Shown: positions 43,249 through 54,749, counted from the first letter of the stretch. The stretch: 64,000 nt of DNA from Diploptera punctata (GCA_030220185.1 JASPKZ010000420.1:434001-498000); one strand, 5' to 3'. Program-made: numbers and translations. Notes: generated from the letters alone by a model not told the origin.

Positions 43249-43749
43249 CGTCACTATAGCAACATCAGGAAGCTTACCAATTAGAAGTGGCCAGTGCCTT
43301 CCAAAATAAAAAAAATCTCTATATTTGTTATTTGAGGTACTTTCTCTTATTTAGGCCATGTATCTTTAAAATTTGTATCCAATGATAAAATTAATAATTC
43401 AATTTACATATTGTCCAACTTTCAGCATCACAGCTTTAAAAAACAATTACTTATTCAATTTATTACAAGTGTTCCTCTAATTGTTTTGAGCAGTGTATTT
43501 GATAATAAATAGATATTGGTAAAAGTAGTCTCTAAGAAGAAAATATAAAACCCATAAAAAGCACCCAACGCTTTTGATGGTATTTTTTTTGTAGATAACT
43601 ATAGTTTTATTCTAAATGTGTTGGAGATGATTTTTTTGTTGACCACTTTAATTTTATCTCAAGCGTGTTGGAAATTAAATTTCTTTTTTAATTTTTTAGT
43701 TCGGTTTTCTAATAAAGAGTGTTGTTTTAGTTTCTTAAACTATTATTTA

Positions 43750-44280
43750 TTAAAACTTCTGTAGACCTAAGTAATATCGAAACAGCTAATATAATACAAA
43801 TATTTTATGCTTGAAGAGTCTCACCGCAGGACTAAATAAAATAAATATTTTCGGGGAATTATATGTACTAAAATTCCGTTGCAACGTAATATAATAAGAA
43901 ATACGACTTTTTACGTACTGTACTTCCAGTACACAAAGGTGCAAGAAATTTCATATTTTAAATTTTAAGAAAACTTACGATTTCAGCATACTATAATGAG
44001 AAGTAATATTTCTGGCTGTATGTTTCCTTCCTTCTATATATAAGAGACTTGAATACTATATTATACAGAGTGTCCTATTCAAACCTCCCACATTTTAATT
44101 AATTATAACTAACAAAGTATGTTGAATTATGAAATGAGGCCGATATTAAACGAAACATAAACTCAAAGAATTTTCATTGACATACACTAAAACACCTCTA
44201 TATGTGCACCATTAGTAGCACGAAGAATATCAAGTCTGTATTCGATTTCGACCTACGTTCTGTCCAACATGTCCATTTGT
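43750..44280. other. No recognisable feature
   Basis: AT-rich, no motif. Confidence 0.4.
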
Positions 44281-44284
44281 ATTA

Positions 44285-44400
44285 TAGCCTCACTCGGATG
44301 GCTAACAGTTTATATAAAAGCGGGTGCCGCGCGGCAATACTTGACATGCGATGTTGTCACGTTTCTCATAGCGCTATGAGCGTTTATTACACAAGGACAG
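44285..44400. mobile_element. MITE (40744 family), left half only
   Basis: TATAGCCTCACTCGGATGGC then TTTATATAAAAGCGGGTGCC and GGCAATACTTGACATG match 40751-40830. The right half is absent. Confidence 0.8.
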
Positions 44401-44451
44401 AAGACGTTGATTATTTATGTTGTTATTTAATTTTATGTTATTATTTGGTAT

Positions 44452-44785
44452 TAGTCCACCGCTGTGGTCTCGAGGTAGCGTGCTGCCTTGTCACGCAGCG
44501 TGCCCGGGTTCGATCCCCGGTCGGGGCAGTTTTTCTGGTTGAGGTTTTTATCGAGGTTTTTGCTCACCTGCAAGACAAATGTCAGGAAAACTTTAAGGTC
44601 CAAACGGTCTCCGAAATCATATGGCCATCATCATCATCACCATCATCCTTCACCGGTATGGAAAGCAACGGGAAGCTACCACACCTACAATTCCCTAGTA
44701 AAGCTGTAATCATAGCATGAAAATGCTACGATTGCAGTGAAGGACCTGCCTTCGGGCAGAATTACTACGGATGGATGGATTTGGT
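44452..44785 (+). mobile_element. SINE family gamma, full-length
   Basis: GTCCACCGCTGTGGTCTCGA, CACGCAGCGTGCCCGGGTTC, GATCCCCGGTCGGGGCAGTT, then the body as at 19437 and the 3' signature CTTCGGGCAGAATTACTACG plus GGAT repeats. The head folds as a tRNA-like A/B box unit. Confidence 0.93.
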
Positions 44786-44849
44786 ATTGTTTAACTTTTA
44801 AAATTAAAATTATATATGCATTTAATTTTATACTAATGGTATAGTATTA

Positions 44850-45253
44850 TTATTGAGCGATAACGAGGAGATACTAAGGGCCAACACGCGTACTCTATTG
44901 AACACAGAAATTGGGACTGGAAGTAAACATCAATAAAACTAAATATATATTCACACATAGAAATGCATTATATAGGCCTAATGGAAATAGACATTTATTG
45001 ACAAATGAACTAAATTTTGAAGTGGCTGATTTTCAACTATCTAGGAAAAATAATCACAAATAGGAATGAGATGCACAAAGTAATTAAACATAGGCTCAAT
45101 TCTGGAAATGCATGCTCCTTTCAAAAAATGTTAAACAGAAAATGTATGAAACAGTTATTCTCCTAATTATATTATATAGATGCGAAACATTGACTCTTAC
45201 TTTAAGGTGGGAAAGAAGATTACGAGTATTTGAGAATAAAGTTCTTAGGAGTT
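44850..45253 (+). pseudogene. LINE family A, upstream part of a SINE-interrupted copy
   Basis: Starts after the YADD box: DNEEILRANTRTLLNT, then GNRHLLTNELNFEVADF, KIITNRNEMHKVIKHRLNSG, SKNVKQKMYETVILLIILYR, CETLTLTLRWERRLRVFENK. Small indels and the missing ALQGLLMSQ codons break it. It ends at GTTCTTAGGA, where sequence of SINE alpha follows. Confidence 0.88.
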
Positions 45254-45257
45254 TTTT

Positions 45258-45527
45258 GTTAAGGCACTACACTTCAAGGTCGAGGGTTCGTGTCCCGGTG
45301 GGGTCAGGAATTTTAAACTGACCCAAATCTTCTGGCGGCACTATGACCCTCGGGTCGACTCAGCCTCTAACTGAAATGAGTACCAGACACTTGTTCTGGG
45401 GTAAAGACGGCCGTCACGCAGGTCTGACAACATGGCTGGCATCATGTGCCGATTGTCCAGAAAAGTGGGAGCCTTAACCTCCTACTACCCCAAGGGCTTC
45501 CTAACCCTGTAATGGAATATATTTACC
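45258..45527 (+). mobile_element. SINE family alpha between two overlapping LINE-A segments
   Basis: GTTAAGGCACTAC (inside the A box), AGGTCGAGGGTTCGTGTCCC (B box), CTGACCCAAATCTTCTGGCG, AAAGACGGCCGTCACGCAGG, CCTACTACCCCAAGGGCTTC, then a diverged tail (CCTGTAATGGAATATATTTA). The first 20 or so bases of the SINE are missing. Confidence 0.9.
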
Positions 45528-45985
45528 TTTTATATTATATGGATGCGAAACATGGACTCTTACTTTAAGGGGGGAAAGAAGATTACGAATATTTGAGAAT
45601 AAAGTTCTTAGGAAACTTTTTGGATAAAAAAGAGATGAACAGGCAGGTGAATGGAGAAAACTACGTACTAGTGAGCTATATGATATGTATAAGAAGCCAG
45701 ATATAATAAGAACAATTAAGTAGGCTGCGATGGGCAGGACATGTTGCACATATGGGGATAAAAGAGCTGCATGGAAACTTGTGGTAGGAAAATCAGAAGG
45801 AAAACGCCCAGTTGTAGACCAAGATTGAGGTGCGAGAATAACATTATCCATGATTTGAGAGAAGTAGATTATACGGGGGATGATTGGAAAACATTAGTTC
45901 AGGATAGGGATGTATGGAGAGCTAATGTCCGCGCGGCCATGAACCTACAGGTTCGACAGAGCCAGTGAGTTGGCCATAGTTTGGA
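45528..45985 (+). pseudogene. LINE family A, 3' segment downstream of SINE alpha
   Basis: Resumes at LYYMDAKHGLL in the wrong frame, i.e. the LYGCETWTLT DNA again. The first 85 bp repeat 45166-45250. It continues through RDEQAGEWRKLR, AGHVAHMG, GRKIRRKTPSC (frame shift), YDLREVDYTGDDWKTL to WRANVRAAMNLQV and GAGCCAGTGAGT. Several frameshifts. Confidence 0.88.
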
Positions 45986-45992
45986 TTTTAAT

Positions 45993-46740
<748 letters not shown>

Positions 46741-46744
46741 AACA

Positions 46745-46853
46745 TCGTCGTAGTAGCCGTACTCGGGATCTTTGTGTTTTAATAACATACAACAGCTGCG
46801 GGGAAACAAAGCGAGCCGATTGTTAAGCATCATAGTGAGGCGATAATACTGTT
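46745..46853. mobile_element. MITE (40744 family), right half only
   Basis: GTAGTAGCCGTACTCGG, CAACAGCTGCGGGGAAACAA, AGCGAGCCG and CATCATAGTGAGGCGATAAT match 40850-40935. Confidence 0.85.
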
Positions 46854-47139
46854 ATAATTGTGTCAAGGATACGGGTTCGTAAATCATGAAGATCATGTAC
46901 TGGAGTCGCAAACACACGGTCTTTTACATACCAGAAAACAGTTGGTGCGCGTTACTGAGGAGTCGCAATTTTGTTTTATGTCATTATTGTCCAACATGCA
47001 ACAGATGAATTAACTGCAACAATGAAAACAAACATTCTTTGAGTTTCTCTTTCTTTTAATACCAACCTAAAAATAGACTTAGGATTTGTTAATATATTTA
47101 CCTAATGCCTTGTATAAAAAGCGTAGATTAATTCATTGT

Positions 47140-47535
47140 AGTTTATTACTTTCTTTGTATTTTTTTCTTTTCTTTTTACGTATAGTAGATTCGAGCTGTT
47201 ATTCCTTTTTTTATTCATTGTATCATTAATTTAATTTTAATTGTATTTAGTTTCATTGTATTATTAAACATTATTTTCATTATTATTCAATATGACAGAT
47301 AATTAATTGTTCAATGTCTATTATTGTAATTTTTTTGTATTCATATGTAACATGTGTTTGTCCTGTTTAATATGACTATTATTGTAATTTTTTTTGTATT
47401 TATATGTAACATATGTTTGTCCTGTTTAATATGACTATTATTGTAATTTTTTTGTATTCATATGTAACATATGTTTGTTCTGGTGAGTGGAAGAGAAGGC
47501 CACATGGCCTTAACTCCACCAGGCTAAATAAATCT
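47140..47535 (+). mobile_element. CR1-like LINE 3' UTR with internal tandem repeat
   Basis: Ends GTGAGTGGAAGAGAAGGCCA, CATGGCCTTAACTCCACCAG and GCTAAATAAATCTATTCTAA, the family's 3' signature. 47318-47480 holds 2.8 copies of a 59-60-bp unit (TATTATTGTAATTTTTTTGT ATTCATATGTAACAT). Coding sequence is absent. Confidence 0.8.
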
Positions 47536-47544
47536 ATTCTAATT

Positions 47545-48090
47545 CTAAATCTATTCTCATTTCATAATTCCTCATATTTGAGAGTTATGATTAATTAAAA
47601 TGTAGGAGGTTTGAATGGGACACGGTGTAGCCTACTAACTTTGTTGCAATCTAAACTTTTAGTACTGGTACATATCCTTATCATCAACAATCCAGTCAAA
47701 ATAAGTTTCTGATCGTGTATTGGTCTTCGCAAATATGGATGCCTCGAGAATAATACTTAAAAAAATATGAACAAGGAAGACGTTTTTGTTCATATTGTGG
47801 ACATGGTCGTTCTAATTTATTTTGATATTGCATGACGTTATTCACTATACTTGATTTACATATCCTGAATATTTTATTTTTTGTCTATGTAATCGTGTGT
47901 GATCCACAACTAAGTAATATCTTCACCTATTTAACAGCAGTTATCAACCCTGCTTCAACGAACGAAGTTCTGGAGACCGAGCTCTATTTCTTAATATCCT
48001 ACTCTCTAGTAAGTGTTTACAAAAAATAGGCAAATTACTGTTATGAAAACACGAAGTTTCTTCGTCCCTGTTCGATAAATAGCATTATTT
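47545..48090. other. No recognisable feature
   Basis: AT-rich, nothing supported. Confidence 0.4.
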
Positions 48091-48095
48091 CCCTC

Positions 48096-48898
48096 CGCAA
48101 GATGTGTGAACACAACAGCAAATACTGTCGCTATGTTATTTTCATAGCTCGTAACTTAGCGTCCGAGATAGAAAAACCTGTAAACGGGGCACGTTGTCTC
48201 CGATATCACGTGGAAACTATAGTTTTTTTTTTATATTTTTGTTATTTAAAATATCGTCTAGTTAATAAATAAGGATTAGTGGAATAATTTATGCCTTAAC
48301 TTTGGCACAAAAAAAATGTCCCGCGCCGTAGCCGAGCGGTTAAGGCAGGAAGCCTTGGCGCAGAGCTACGGGACTTGCGCTGGTTCGGGTCTCCATGGGG
48401 GAAGAAATTTTCTCATGGTATTTCGGCCAGTATGGGACCGGTGCCCACCCAGCATCGTGAGGCAATTGGGTAGCTACAATAAGTAGCGGTTCCAGGTTGA
48501 GGAACCAGCTATAACGGCTGGGGGACTCGACATGCTAACCACATGTCACCCCTACACTGGCTGTTGATCATCTACCTCTGTGATTGACACATGTGGATGT
48601 GAAGGGCCAGCAGCCGGCTGGTAAAAGGGCAACCGCTGAAAAGTGGAAAGACCCTCAATCGGAAATCGGAAATTGAATACTCCGCAAGATGTGTGAACAC
48701 AAGAGAAGATACTGTCGCTATGTTCTTTTCATAGCTCGTAACTTAGCGTCCGAAATAGAAAAACCGGTAAACGGGGCACGTTGTCTCCGATATCACGTGG
48801 AAACTATAGTTTTTTTAAAATATTTCTGTTATTTAAAATATCGTCTAGTTAATAAATAAGGATTAGTGGAATAATTTAACTTTGGTACAAAATAAAAC
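48096..48898. repeat. About 220-bp direct repeats bracketing a SINE
   Basis: CTCCGCAAGATGTGTGAACA through GGATTAGTGGAATAATTTA and AACTTTGGCACAAAA at 48096-48317 recurs at 48678-48898 with a few percent difference. The SINE-beta copy at 48318 lies exactly between them. No LTR-like TG...CA ends. Confidence 0.9.
48318..48676 (+). mobile_element. SINE family beta, full-length
   Basis: GTCCCGCGCCGTAGCCGAGC is the head, with A box GCCGAGCGGTTAAGGC (Leu/Ser-tRNA style) and B box GCTGGTTCGGGTCTC. The body has GGCCAGTATGGGACCGGTGC, GGTTGAGGAACCAGCTATAA and CACATGTCACCCCTACACTG. The tail is CTCAATCGGAAATCGGAAAT, a short (ATCGGAA) repeat. Confidence 0.93.
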
Positions 48899-49099
48899 GT
48901 ATAAAACTTGGAAGGAGACTTATTCCCTTAAACAAAATAAAGAAAACCACAAGTTAAAAATAAGAAATGGCTCTAATATTAATATATAAAAAAACAGAAC
49001 TCTCAATTCGCTCATTTGTTTCTAATCCCATCAATATTTATGTCTAATTACATAATGTAAATATACTAGGAAGACATAAGATGTCACTATACAGATAAT

Positions 49100-49888
49100 A
49101 TAATTATCCCTTATTCTTCTTCAGTAATACATCTTGGACTACATCTAGACGCAAATTTAACCTGGCAAACACAAGTGAAACACATATGTAAAAAGACTTT
49201 CTCCATCTTACATTATCTTAGACGTTTAAAGAATTTTCTCCCAGTTTCGTTAAAACAAATCCTAGTGCAGAATCTTGTGTTACCACACTTCGATTATTGT
49301 GACATTATATATAATGATCTAAACTATGCCTTGTCGCAGAGACTGCAGCGTGTTCATAATGCTTGCATTCGATTCATTTTCAATATCCGCCGTTATGACC
49401 ATATTTCCGAACACTTTAATAACCTCTCTTGGCTCCGTCTTACTGACAGACGTAAATTGCACTCTCTTTCGCTACTTTTCAAGCTTCTGAATTCCTACAT
49501 TCCTACTTACCTGGCGTCCAGATTTGAGAAGTTATCCTCCTACCACAATATTGACACTAGGTCACAAGATAGCAGTCTGCTAACAATTCCTCTTCATAGC
49601 ACTTCCTCCTATTCTACTTCCTTCACAGTAGCCTCCGCCCGCTCCTGGAATCTCCTTCCTCAAGATATCAGGGGTTGCCGCACACTTGGCACCTTTAAGT
49701 CACGCTTATACAGTTACCTGTTGTCTAATAATTAATTTTTCTCTATTTATTTAATTTTATACTATGTCATTAATCTTTTCCTCGTTTTTTTATATATCTT
49801 GTACATATTATATATTTAATTCGTTAAATTTAGAGTAAATCAAAATACATTATAAATATTAATTGTATTGTATTCATAACTTGTAATC

Positions 49889-49953
<65 letters not shown>

Positions 49954-50044
49954 ATTTAGATTTAAGACTTTTCTTTTGTATTTTTTAAACCTGGTTGAGT
50001 GGTAGACAAGGCCTTAAGGCCTTAACTCTGCCAGGTAAAATAAA

Positions 50045-50045
<1 letters not shown>
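49100..50045 (+). pseudogene. CR1/Jockey-type LINE, ORF2 C-terminus with 3' end
   Basis: Frame from about 49125 (HLGLHLDANLTWQTQ) through MKHICKKTFSILHYLRRLKN, LPVSLKQILVQNLVLPHFDY, CDIIYNDLNYALSQRLQRVH, NACIRFIFNIRRYDHISEHF, SSYSTSFTVASARSWNLLPQ, DIRGCRTLGTFKSRLYSYLL to the TAA at 49733-49735. This is the region C-terminal to RT in CR1-like LINEs. The 3' UTR includes (TA)n at 49894-49950 and ends GGTTGAGTGGTAGACAAGGC, CTTAACTCTGCCAGGTAAAA plus (ATT)n. The coding part is unbroken, hence relatively young, but 5'-truncated. Confidence 0.9.

Positions 50046-50130
<85 letters not shown>
50046..50130. repeat. (ATT)n microsatellite
   Basis: About 28 ATT units, apparently grown from the CR1-like LINE's 3' tail. 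Confidence 0.95.
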
Positions 50131-50209
50131 CTATGTAGAATTTAAAAAAATGCTATTGTATCGCGATAGCTCTGAACCAAACAGTCTGACTGCAATTCCA
50201 TCAATCCAT

Positions 50210-50556
50210 TTCCGATTGAGGGTCTTTCCACTTTTCAGCGGTTGCCCTTTTACCAGCCGGCTGCTGGCCCTTCACATCCACATGTGTCAATCACAGAGGT
50301 AGATGATCAATAGCCAGTGTAGGGGTGACATGTGGTTAGCATGTCGAGTCCCCCAGCCGTTATAGCTGGTTCCTCAACCTGGAGCCGCTATTTATTGTAG
50401 CTACCCAATTGCCTCACGATGCTGGGTGGGCACCGGTCCCATACTGGCCGAAATACCATGAGAAAATTTCTTCCCCCATGGAGACCCGAACCAGCGCAAG
50501 TCCCGTAGCTCTGCGCCAAGGCTTCCTACCTTAACCACTCGGCTACGGCGCGGGAC
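50210..50556 (-). mobile_element. SINE family beta, full-length with target-site duplication
   Basis: Flanked by CCATCAATCCAT at 50198-50209 and 50557-50568, which fixes its ends. The minus-strand 5' end is GTCCCGCGCCGTAGCCGAGT and the 3' end CTCAATCGGAA. 347 bp. Confidence 0.95.
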
Positions 50557-50804
50557 CCATCAATCCATGAGAGGTTTATATTATTTTTAATAAGCGTTTA
50601 ACACGTTATAAAATTATTAAACAATTGGCGACATACCATCTAATAGAATAAATTAAAAGTAATAATTTTATATCCCAAAAAGTGTATTTCTCTCTATGTA
50701 AGAAAATATAATGTATTGCAACTCGAATTCAATTACAGACTCTGTTGAACATTCGCTTATAGAAATCAGGCATGTGTAGTCTCGGGAACTTAGTACAGTA
50801 ACAC

Positions 50805-51088
50805 ATCTCTTACCTACTACCAACCACGGAACCCTCGGAACATGCGCTAAAAAGACTACGCAGGAGAAGAGAGGAAGTATGGCCGGAATTCTTCAGCACC
50901 GGAGCGATTATAGACTGGAACTGGACAGAAGCAAATTTCCAGATACGACACGTCATCACAAGATTAAGCGTGCATGGATTCCACCACCTAATGCGTAGAG
51001 ATAAAACATTCCATGGCCCGAAGGCGTCATGCATATGCGAAGTATGTGAACAGAAATGCGAAAGATATCACATCGAAACATGTACATA
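50805..51088 (+). pseudogene. Non-LTR retrotransposon C-terminal zinc-binding domain
   Basis: Plus strand: ALKRLRRRREEVWPEFFSTG, DWNWTEANFQIRHVITRLSV, HGFHHLMRRDKTFHGPKASC, ICEVCEQKCERYHIETCT and a stop. C-x-C-x2-C...H-x3-C after an H-G-F motif is the zinc-binding tail of R1/I-type LINE polyproteins. Nothing of RT remains upstream. Confidence 0.75.
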
Positions 51089-51466
51089 AAGAACAAGAAC
51101 AATCTGAGATTTCATCTCTTAAAGACCATTTCTATTAAACGCGACCACCCCCTTAAAGACCAGATTTTCTAGGAACGAACATTAAAGCCCATATGACCAA
51201 TATAATAAACACCTCTATTATAAGACCATCCTTTACTCCGACCACGGATCAACATTAAATGACCAATTTTAATATTTTCAACTCCTGTTTAATGACCAAA
51301 ATATCACTATCATTAGTACGTAAAATATAATATTCTCACGCTCACTTAAAATTTGCCGAGAATAGTAAGTCTGGCAACCGTGCAGAAATGAGAAGCTGTG
51401 AATACTTAGATGTTTAGTCAATACTAATAAAATTCATTGTTAAAACCGTTGAGGTGGAGAGTCATA

Positions 51467-51747
51467 AAATAAAATAAGTTAAAATACCTTCTTAGGTAAA
51501 ATCCGACGTCCTCAACTTTTAAAATATGTGATCTTTATGCCTGTAGGCCTTTCAGGACATCCGCCCCAACTTCAGCAGTTCATTCTTCGCTACAGCATCA
51601 AACATCATACTGGATGCTGTAGCGAAGAATGAACTGCTGAAGATGGGGCGGATGTCCTGAAAGGCCTACAGGCATAAAGATCACATATTTTAAAAGTTGA
51701 GGACGACGGATTTTACCTAAGACGGTATTTTTTAACTTATTTTATTT
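51467..51747. mobile_element. Inverted pair of Penelope-like terminal repeats (133-bp arms)
   Basis: 51467-51599 and 51613-51747 are near-perfect reverse complements around AAACATCATACTG. Each arm has GGCCTACAGGCATAAAGATC and AAAAGTTGAGGACG, akin to the terminal sequence at 26480-26600 (GGCCTACAG, TTTTAAAATAA, GTTGAGGAGACGGA). The right arm has CTGAAGA (51637-51643) and GAAA (51659-51662), a hammerhead-like core. No coding part. Confidence 0.78.
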
Positions 51748-52444
51748 GAGATGTTTAGAACAATGAAGGAGTACATTGAACTGTATTTTTTAACCGGTGC
51801 ACTACAAGCAACATGTTGATTATCGGGAACCTACTCATAACAACTTACCGTAAAATAAGAATGCGCTTTGTTTTGTCTGATACTGTACTGTGTTTAGATT
51901 AATAAAAGAGGTTCAAGAGTGAAAGCGTGCAGAAGGAAGAGAATTGTTTTGAAATTGGAGCAGCGTGTTTGAGTTATTCGTGAAAGCTAAAGTGGAATTA
52001 TAGAAACAAAAGTAGCTGAAATATTTAGCGTGTATAGGCCATACAAATTATTTTAAATTTCCACACTTAAATATTTTTATTCCCCCCTTTTAAGAGACCA
52101 TCCCTCATAAATCCCTTTTATTGGAAGCGTTAGTGGTATTTTACTGTACTTCTACATTTGCAACAGATTCATTCCCCTTTTTTTAGTAACTGTACAAACA
52201 TTAAGTCTATATACGAAAAGGTACAAACCCTAACACTAGACTTACTGGCGATCAATCCGATGGACACTTTATTATTCGTACTCGAATGGAAAAAGAAAAA
52301 TGAATCAATACATTATTGGTGACACTCTTATTGCAAGTAAAATAAATATAAACATTTATATTTCAACCATGACATAATAGGGAAGATATAAGTCGACCAT
52401 AGAATGAAAATCCAAAACTAACATATATTAATTCATAGTAATTC

Positions 52445-52635
52445 TTGCCCGAGGGCGGGTCTTTCACTGCAATCATAGAATTTTCATGTTATGTTTTGCA
52501 GCTTTACTAGGGAATTATAGGTGTGGTAGCTTCCCGTTGCTTTCCGTACCGGTGAAGGATGATGATGATGATGATGATGATGATGGCCGGATGATTTTCC
52601 TTTCCCTTCCTGACATTTGTTTTACAGGTGAGTAA
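52445..52635 (-). mobile_element. SINE family gamma, 3' part
   Basis: Minus: TTTTACAGGTGAG complement, CGGTACGGAAAGCAACGGGA, AGCTACCACACCTATAATTC, and the tail near 52445 (CCGCCCTCGGGCAAGAATTA). It includes a (GAT)n run at 52557-52585. The head is missing. Confidence 0.85.
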
Positions 52636-52734
52636 ATAAATAAATAAATAAATAAAAATAAATAAATATATATATAAATCATCGCTTTCCACGATTAAAA
52701 ATAACCTTATTAATTTTTTTTAATTATTTATTTT

Positions 52735-52790
52735 ATCTGACGGAGTTAAGACCGTAAGGTCTTCTCTTCTACTTCACCAGGGTTAAATTG
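52735..52790 (-). mobile_element. CR1-like LINE 3' end only
   Basis: Minus: GGTGAAGTAGAAGAGAAGAC, CTTACGGTCTTAACTCCGTC, AGATAAAATAAATAA. This is the terminal signature also seen at 31380 and 49990. Confidence 0.8.
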
Positions 52791-52845
52791 TACATATAAT
52801 AACAATTATGAATTATCTATATGTTGATTAACGATACATAATAGA

Positions 52846-53145
52846 TATAATGAGAATAGTTAAGTCTCGTAGACTGCGATGGGCAGGGCATGTGGCACGA
52901 ATGGAGAAACAAAGACGTGCATGGAAGCTTCTTGTAGGAAAACCAGAGGGAAAACGCCATGTTGGTAGACCAAGAATGAGGTGGGAGAATAACATTAACT
53001 ATGATTTGAAGGAAGTAGATTATACAGGGGATGATAAGAAAACATTAGCTCAGGATAGGGATGTATGGAGAGCTTATGTCCGCGCGGCCATGAACCTACG
53101 GGTTCGACAGTGCCAGTGAGTTAGTTAGTTAGTTAGTTAATAGAT
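52846..53145 (+). pseudogene. LINE family A, shortest 3' copy
   Basis: Open: MRIVKSRRLRWAGHVARMEK, RAWKLLVGKPEGKRHVGRPR, MRWENNINYDLKEVDYTGDD, WRAYVRAAMNLRVRQCQ to 53119. Then (GTTA)n. About 300 bp of the element's end. Confidence 0.93.
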
Positions 53146-53149
53146 ATAC

Positions 53150-53730
53150 GTAGACTACACAATATAAATTTGACAAGGAAAAGAAAAATAGTAATAATAA
53201 TAATCATCATAATAATAATAACACATAATGTGATTAAGGATTAGGCTTGGTAACGAAAGTTTAAAACATAAAGGAAGAATAAAAGAATGCATGGAACACG
53301 GTTACATATTATATTGTCTAATGAAGTATGTAGTGAGTTTTTACAACTGTTTTTGATTCGGGCAGTCCTTGATATACGATGGGAGGGAATTCTAGTCGGG
53401 TGGCTGAAACAAGAAGGATGAGAAATAGTGAGATGTTGATGTAGAGGAACAGCTAGAGTTAAATTTTCTCTCTATCGTGTGTTTAAGTTATGATGGGAGG
53501 ATATCGAATAAAAGAGAGTAAGAATATAATGGGGTGATGAGGTAAACAAAGTATTGTATAAGAACCATTTAAGATGGTACCAACGAGTTGGCTCAAACAG
53601 TAACATTTAAAACCCATACTACAAATGTTCCAAGTTCAAATTATGCTACTGAACAATCTGCTTTTTTTAGCAATGTACATAGTGTATTGAAGTTTTGTTA
53701 CCACGATCTATTTAAGTATTAAACATAATT
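53150..53730. other. No recognisable feature
   Basis: Short AAT-type repeats near 53190-53222; otherwise nothing. Confidence 0.4.
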
Positions 53731-53734
53731 TCAA

Positions 53735-53930
53735 TACATATCCAGTAGACGTGTGGTTACCACGATCGCCTCTAGTTCCAGGATTCATGGTTTCTAGGTT
53801 TCTAACCCAGCCAGAGAAGATTTTAAGGGCGAAAACTCCTCAATATGACTTCCGTTGAGGGGAGTTAAAACTGTGTGTCCGTGATGTAGGTTAACGACAC
53901 AATATTAAACAACCTCAATTCTGAAATGTA
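53735..53930 (+). mobile_element. SINE family epsilon, diverged
   Basis: TGGTTACCACGATCGCCTCT, B-box-like GGTTTCTAACCCAGCCAGAG, then CTCCTCAATATGACTTCCGT and GTGATGTAGGTTAACGACAC. Same layout as 31999-32200. Confidence 0.6.
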
Positions 53931-54174
53931 GAAATTCTAAGGAATTTATTTTTGTCTTTTTGCATTCAGATTTGAAATTCGAAACTAAGGACTGGAGTAA
54001 ACATACTAGTAAACTAACATAACTTACATTTACATAAAACATGCCTACAAACAACATTATACATACACAGCCTTCTGGTATATATACAACACATGTTCAA
54101 GTGTTTCAAAATAAGATTGAGAATTAAATTCAAGCTCCGTTTGGCGCTCCGAAAACGATAATATTACAGTAAGT

Positions 54175-54473
54175 AAAGTGATCCCACAACAGGCCTCAGG
54201 AGGCCCTTGGGGTAGTAGGAGGTTAAGGCTCCCACTTTTTCTAGACAATCGGCACTTTATGTCAGCCGGGTTGTGAGCCCTGCGTGACGGCCGCCTTTAC
54301 CCCAGAACAAGCGTCTGGTACTCATTTCAGTTAGAGGCTTAGTCGGCCCCAGGGCCATAGTGCCGCCAGAGGGTTTGGGTTAGTTTAAAAATCCTGACCC
54401 CAACGGGACTTGAACCCTCGACCCTCCGGCTTGTAGCTCAGTGCCTTAACCACTACGCTACGGCGTGCCCCAA
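54175..54473 (-). mobile_element. SINE family alpha, full-length
   Basis: Minus: GGGGCACGCCGTAGCGTAGT at 54473, then the body as at 11478, ending GTTGTGGGATCACTTTACTT. The ACTTTACTT tail shows how the tail sequence differs from the A-tailed copy at 11478. No clear flanking duplication. Confidence 0.92.
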
Positions 54474-54628
54474 CGGTAAAACATTTTTATTTCCGAATTT
54501 ATTGCAATACTGACATTATGTTGTAGATTCACAGCGAAAAAAAGTGCTAATACAGCTCTCTCTTGACTGCAAATATGTCACTACTCCGACCCGAATTCCC
54601 CTCTTCTCTTTCAACCAATCGGCGTCAA

Positions 54629-54629
<1 letters not shown>

Positions 54630-54674
<45 letters not shown>

Positions 54675-54745
54675 TAGATCCCCACCGCCACCTCCCGGGT
54701 TACCTCGGGCATAATGCCCTTATCCCCGGGTCTGCTCTATGTCCA
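54630..54745 (-). mobile_element. LINE 3'-end remnant with (ATA)n tail
   Basis: Minus: CGGGGATAAGGGCATTATGC, CCGAGGTAACCCGGGAGGTG, GCGGTGGGGATCTAA and then (ATA)n to 54630. It resembles a retroelement 3' UTR; no coding part. Confidence 0.5.
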
Positions 54746-54749
54746 TATC

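Larger units (their letters stand above)
41666..43495 (-). mobile_element. Tc1/mariner transposon 2, full-length, 1830 bp
   Basis: Perfect 27-bp ends beginning CACTGCTCAAAACAATTAGA (41666; complemented at 43495), flanked by TA on both sides (41664-41665, 43496-43497). Encodes one long transposase ORF with an internal duplication. End identity, exact TA duplication and open frame indicate a recent insertion. Confidence 0.96.
41451..43745. mobile_element. Foldback/MITE family FB, copy 2, split by Tc1 transposon 2
   Basis: The left arm 41451-41665 and right arm 43496-43745 are inverted copies and match the 33438 copy. The Tc1 entered the loop at TA within ATTAATATA. Joining the flanks restores the loop seen intact at 33625-33650. 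Confidence 0.9.

Noticed and set aside
48096..48898. LTR retrotransposon with two 220-bp LTRs
   Set aside because: No TG...CA ends, primer-binding site, polypurine tract or gag-pol; the interior is a single SINE.
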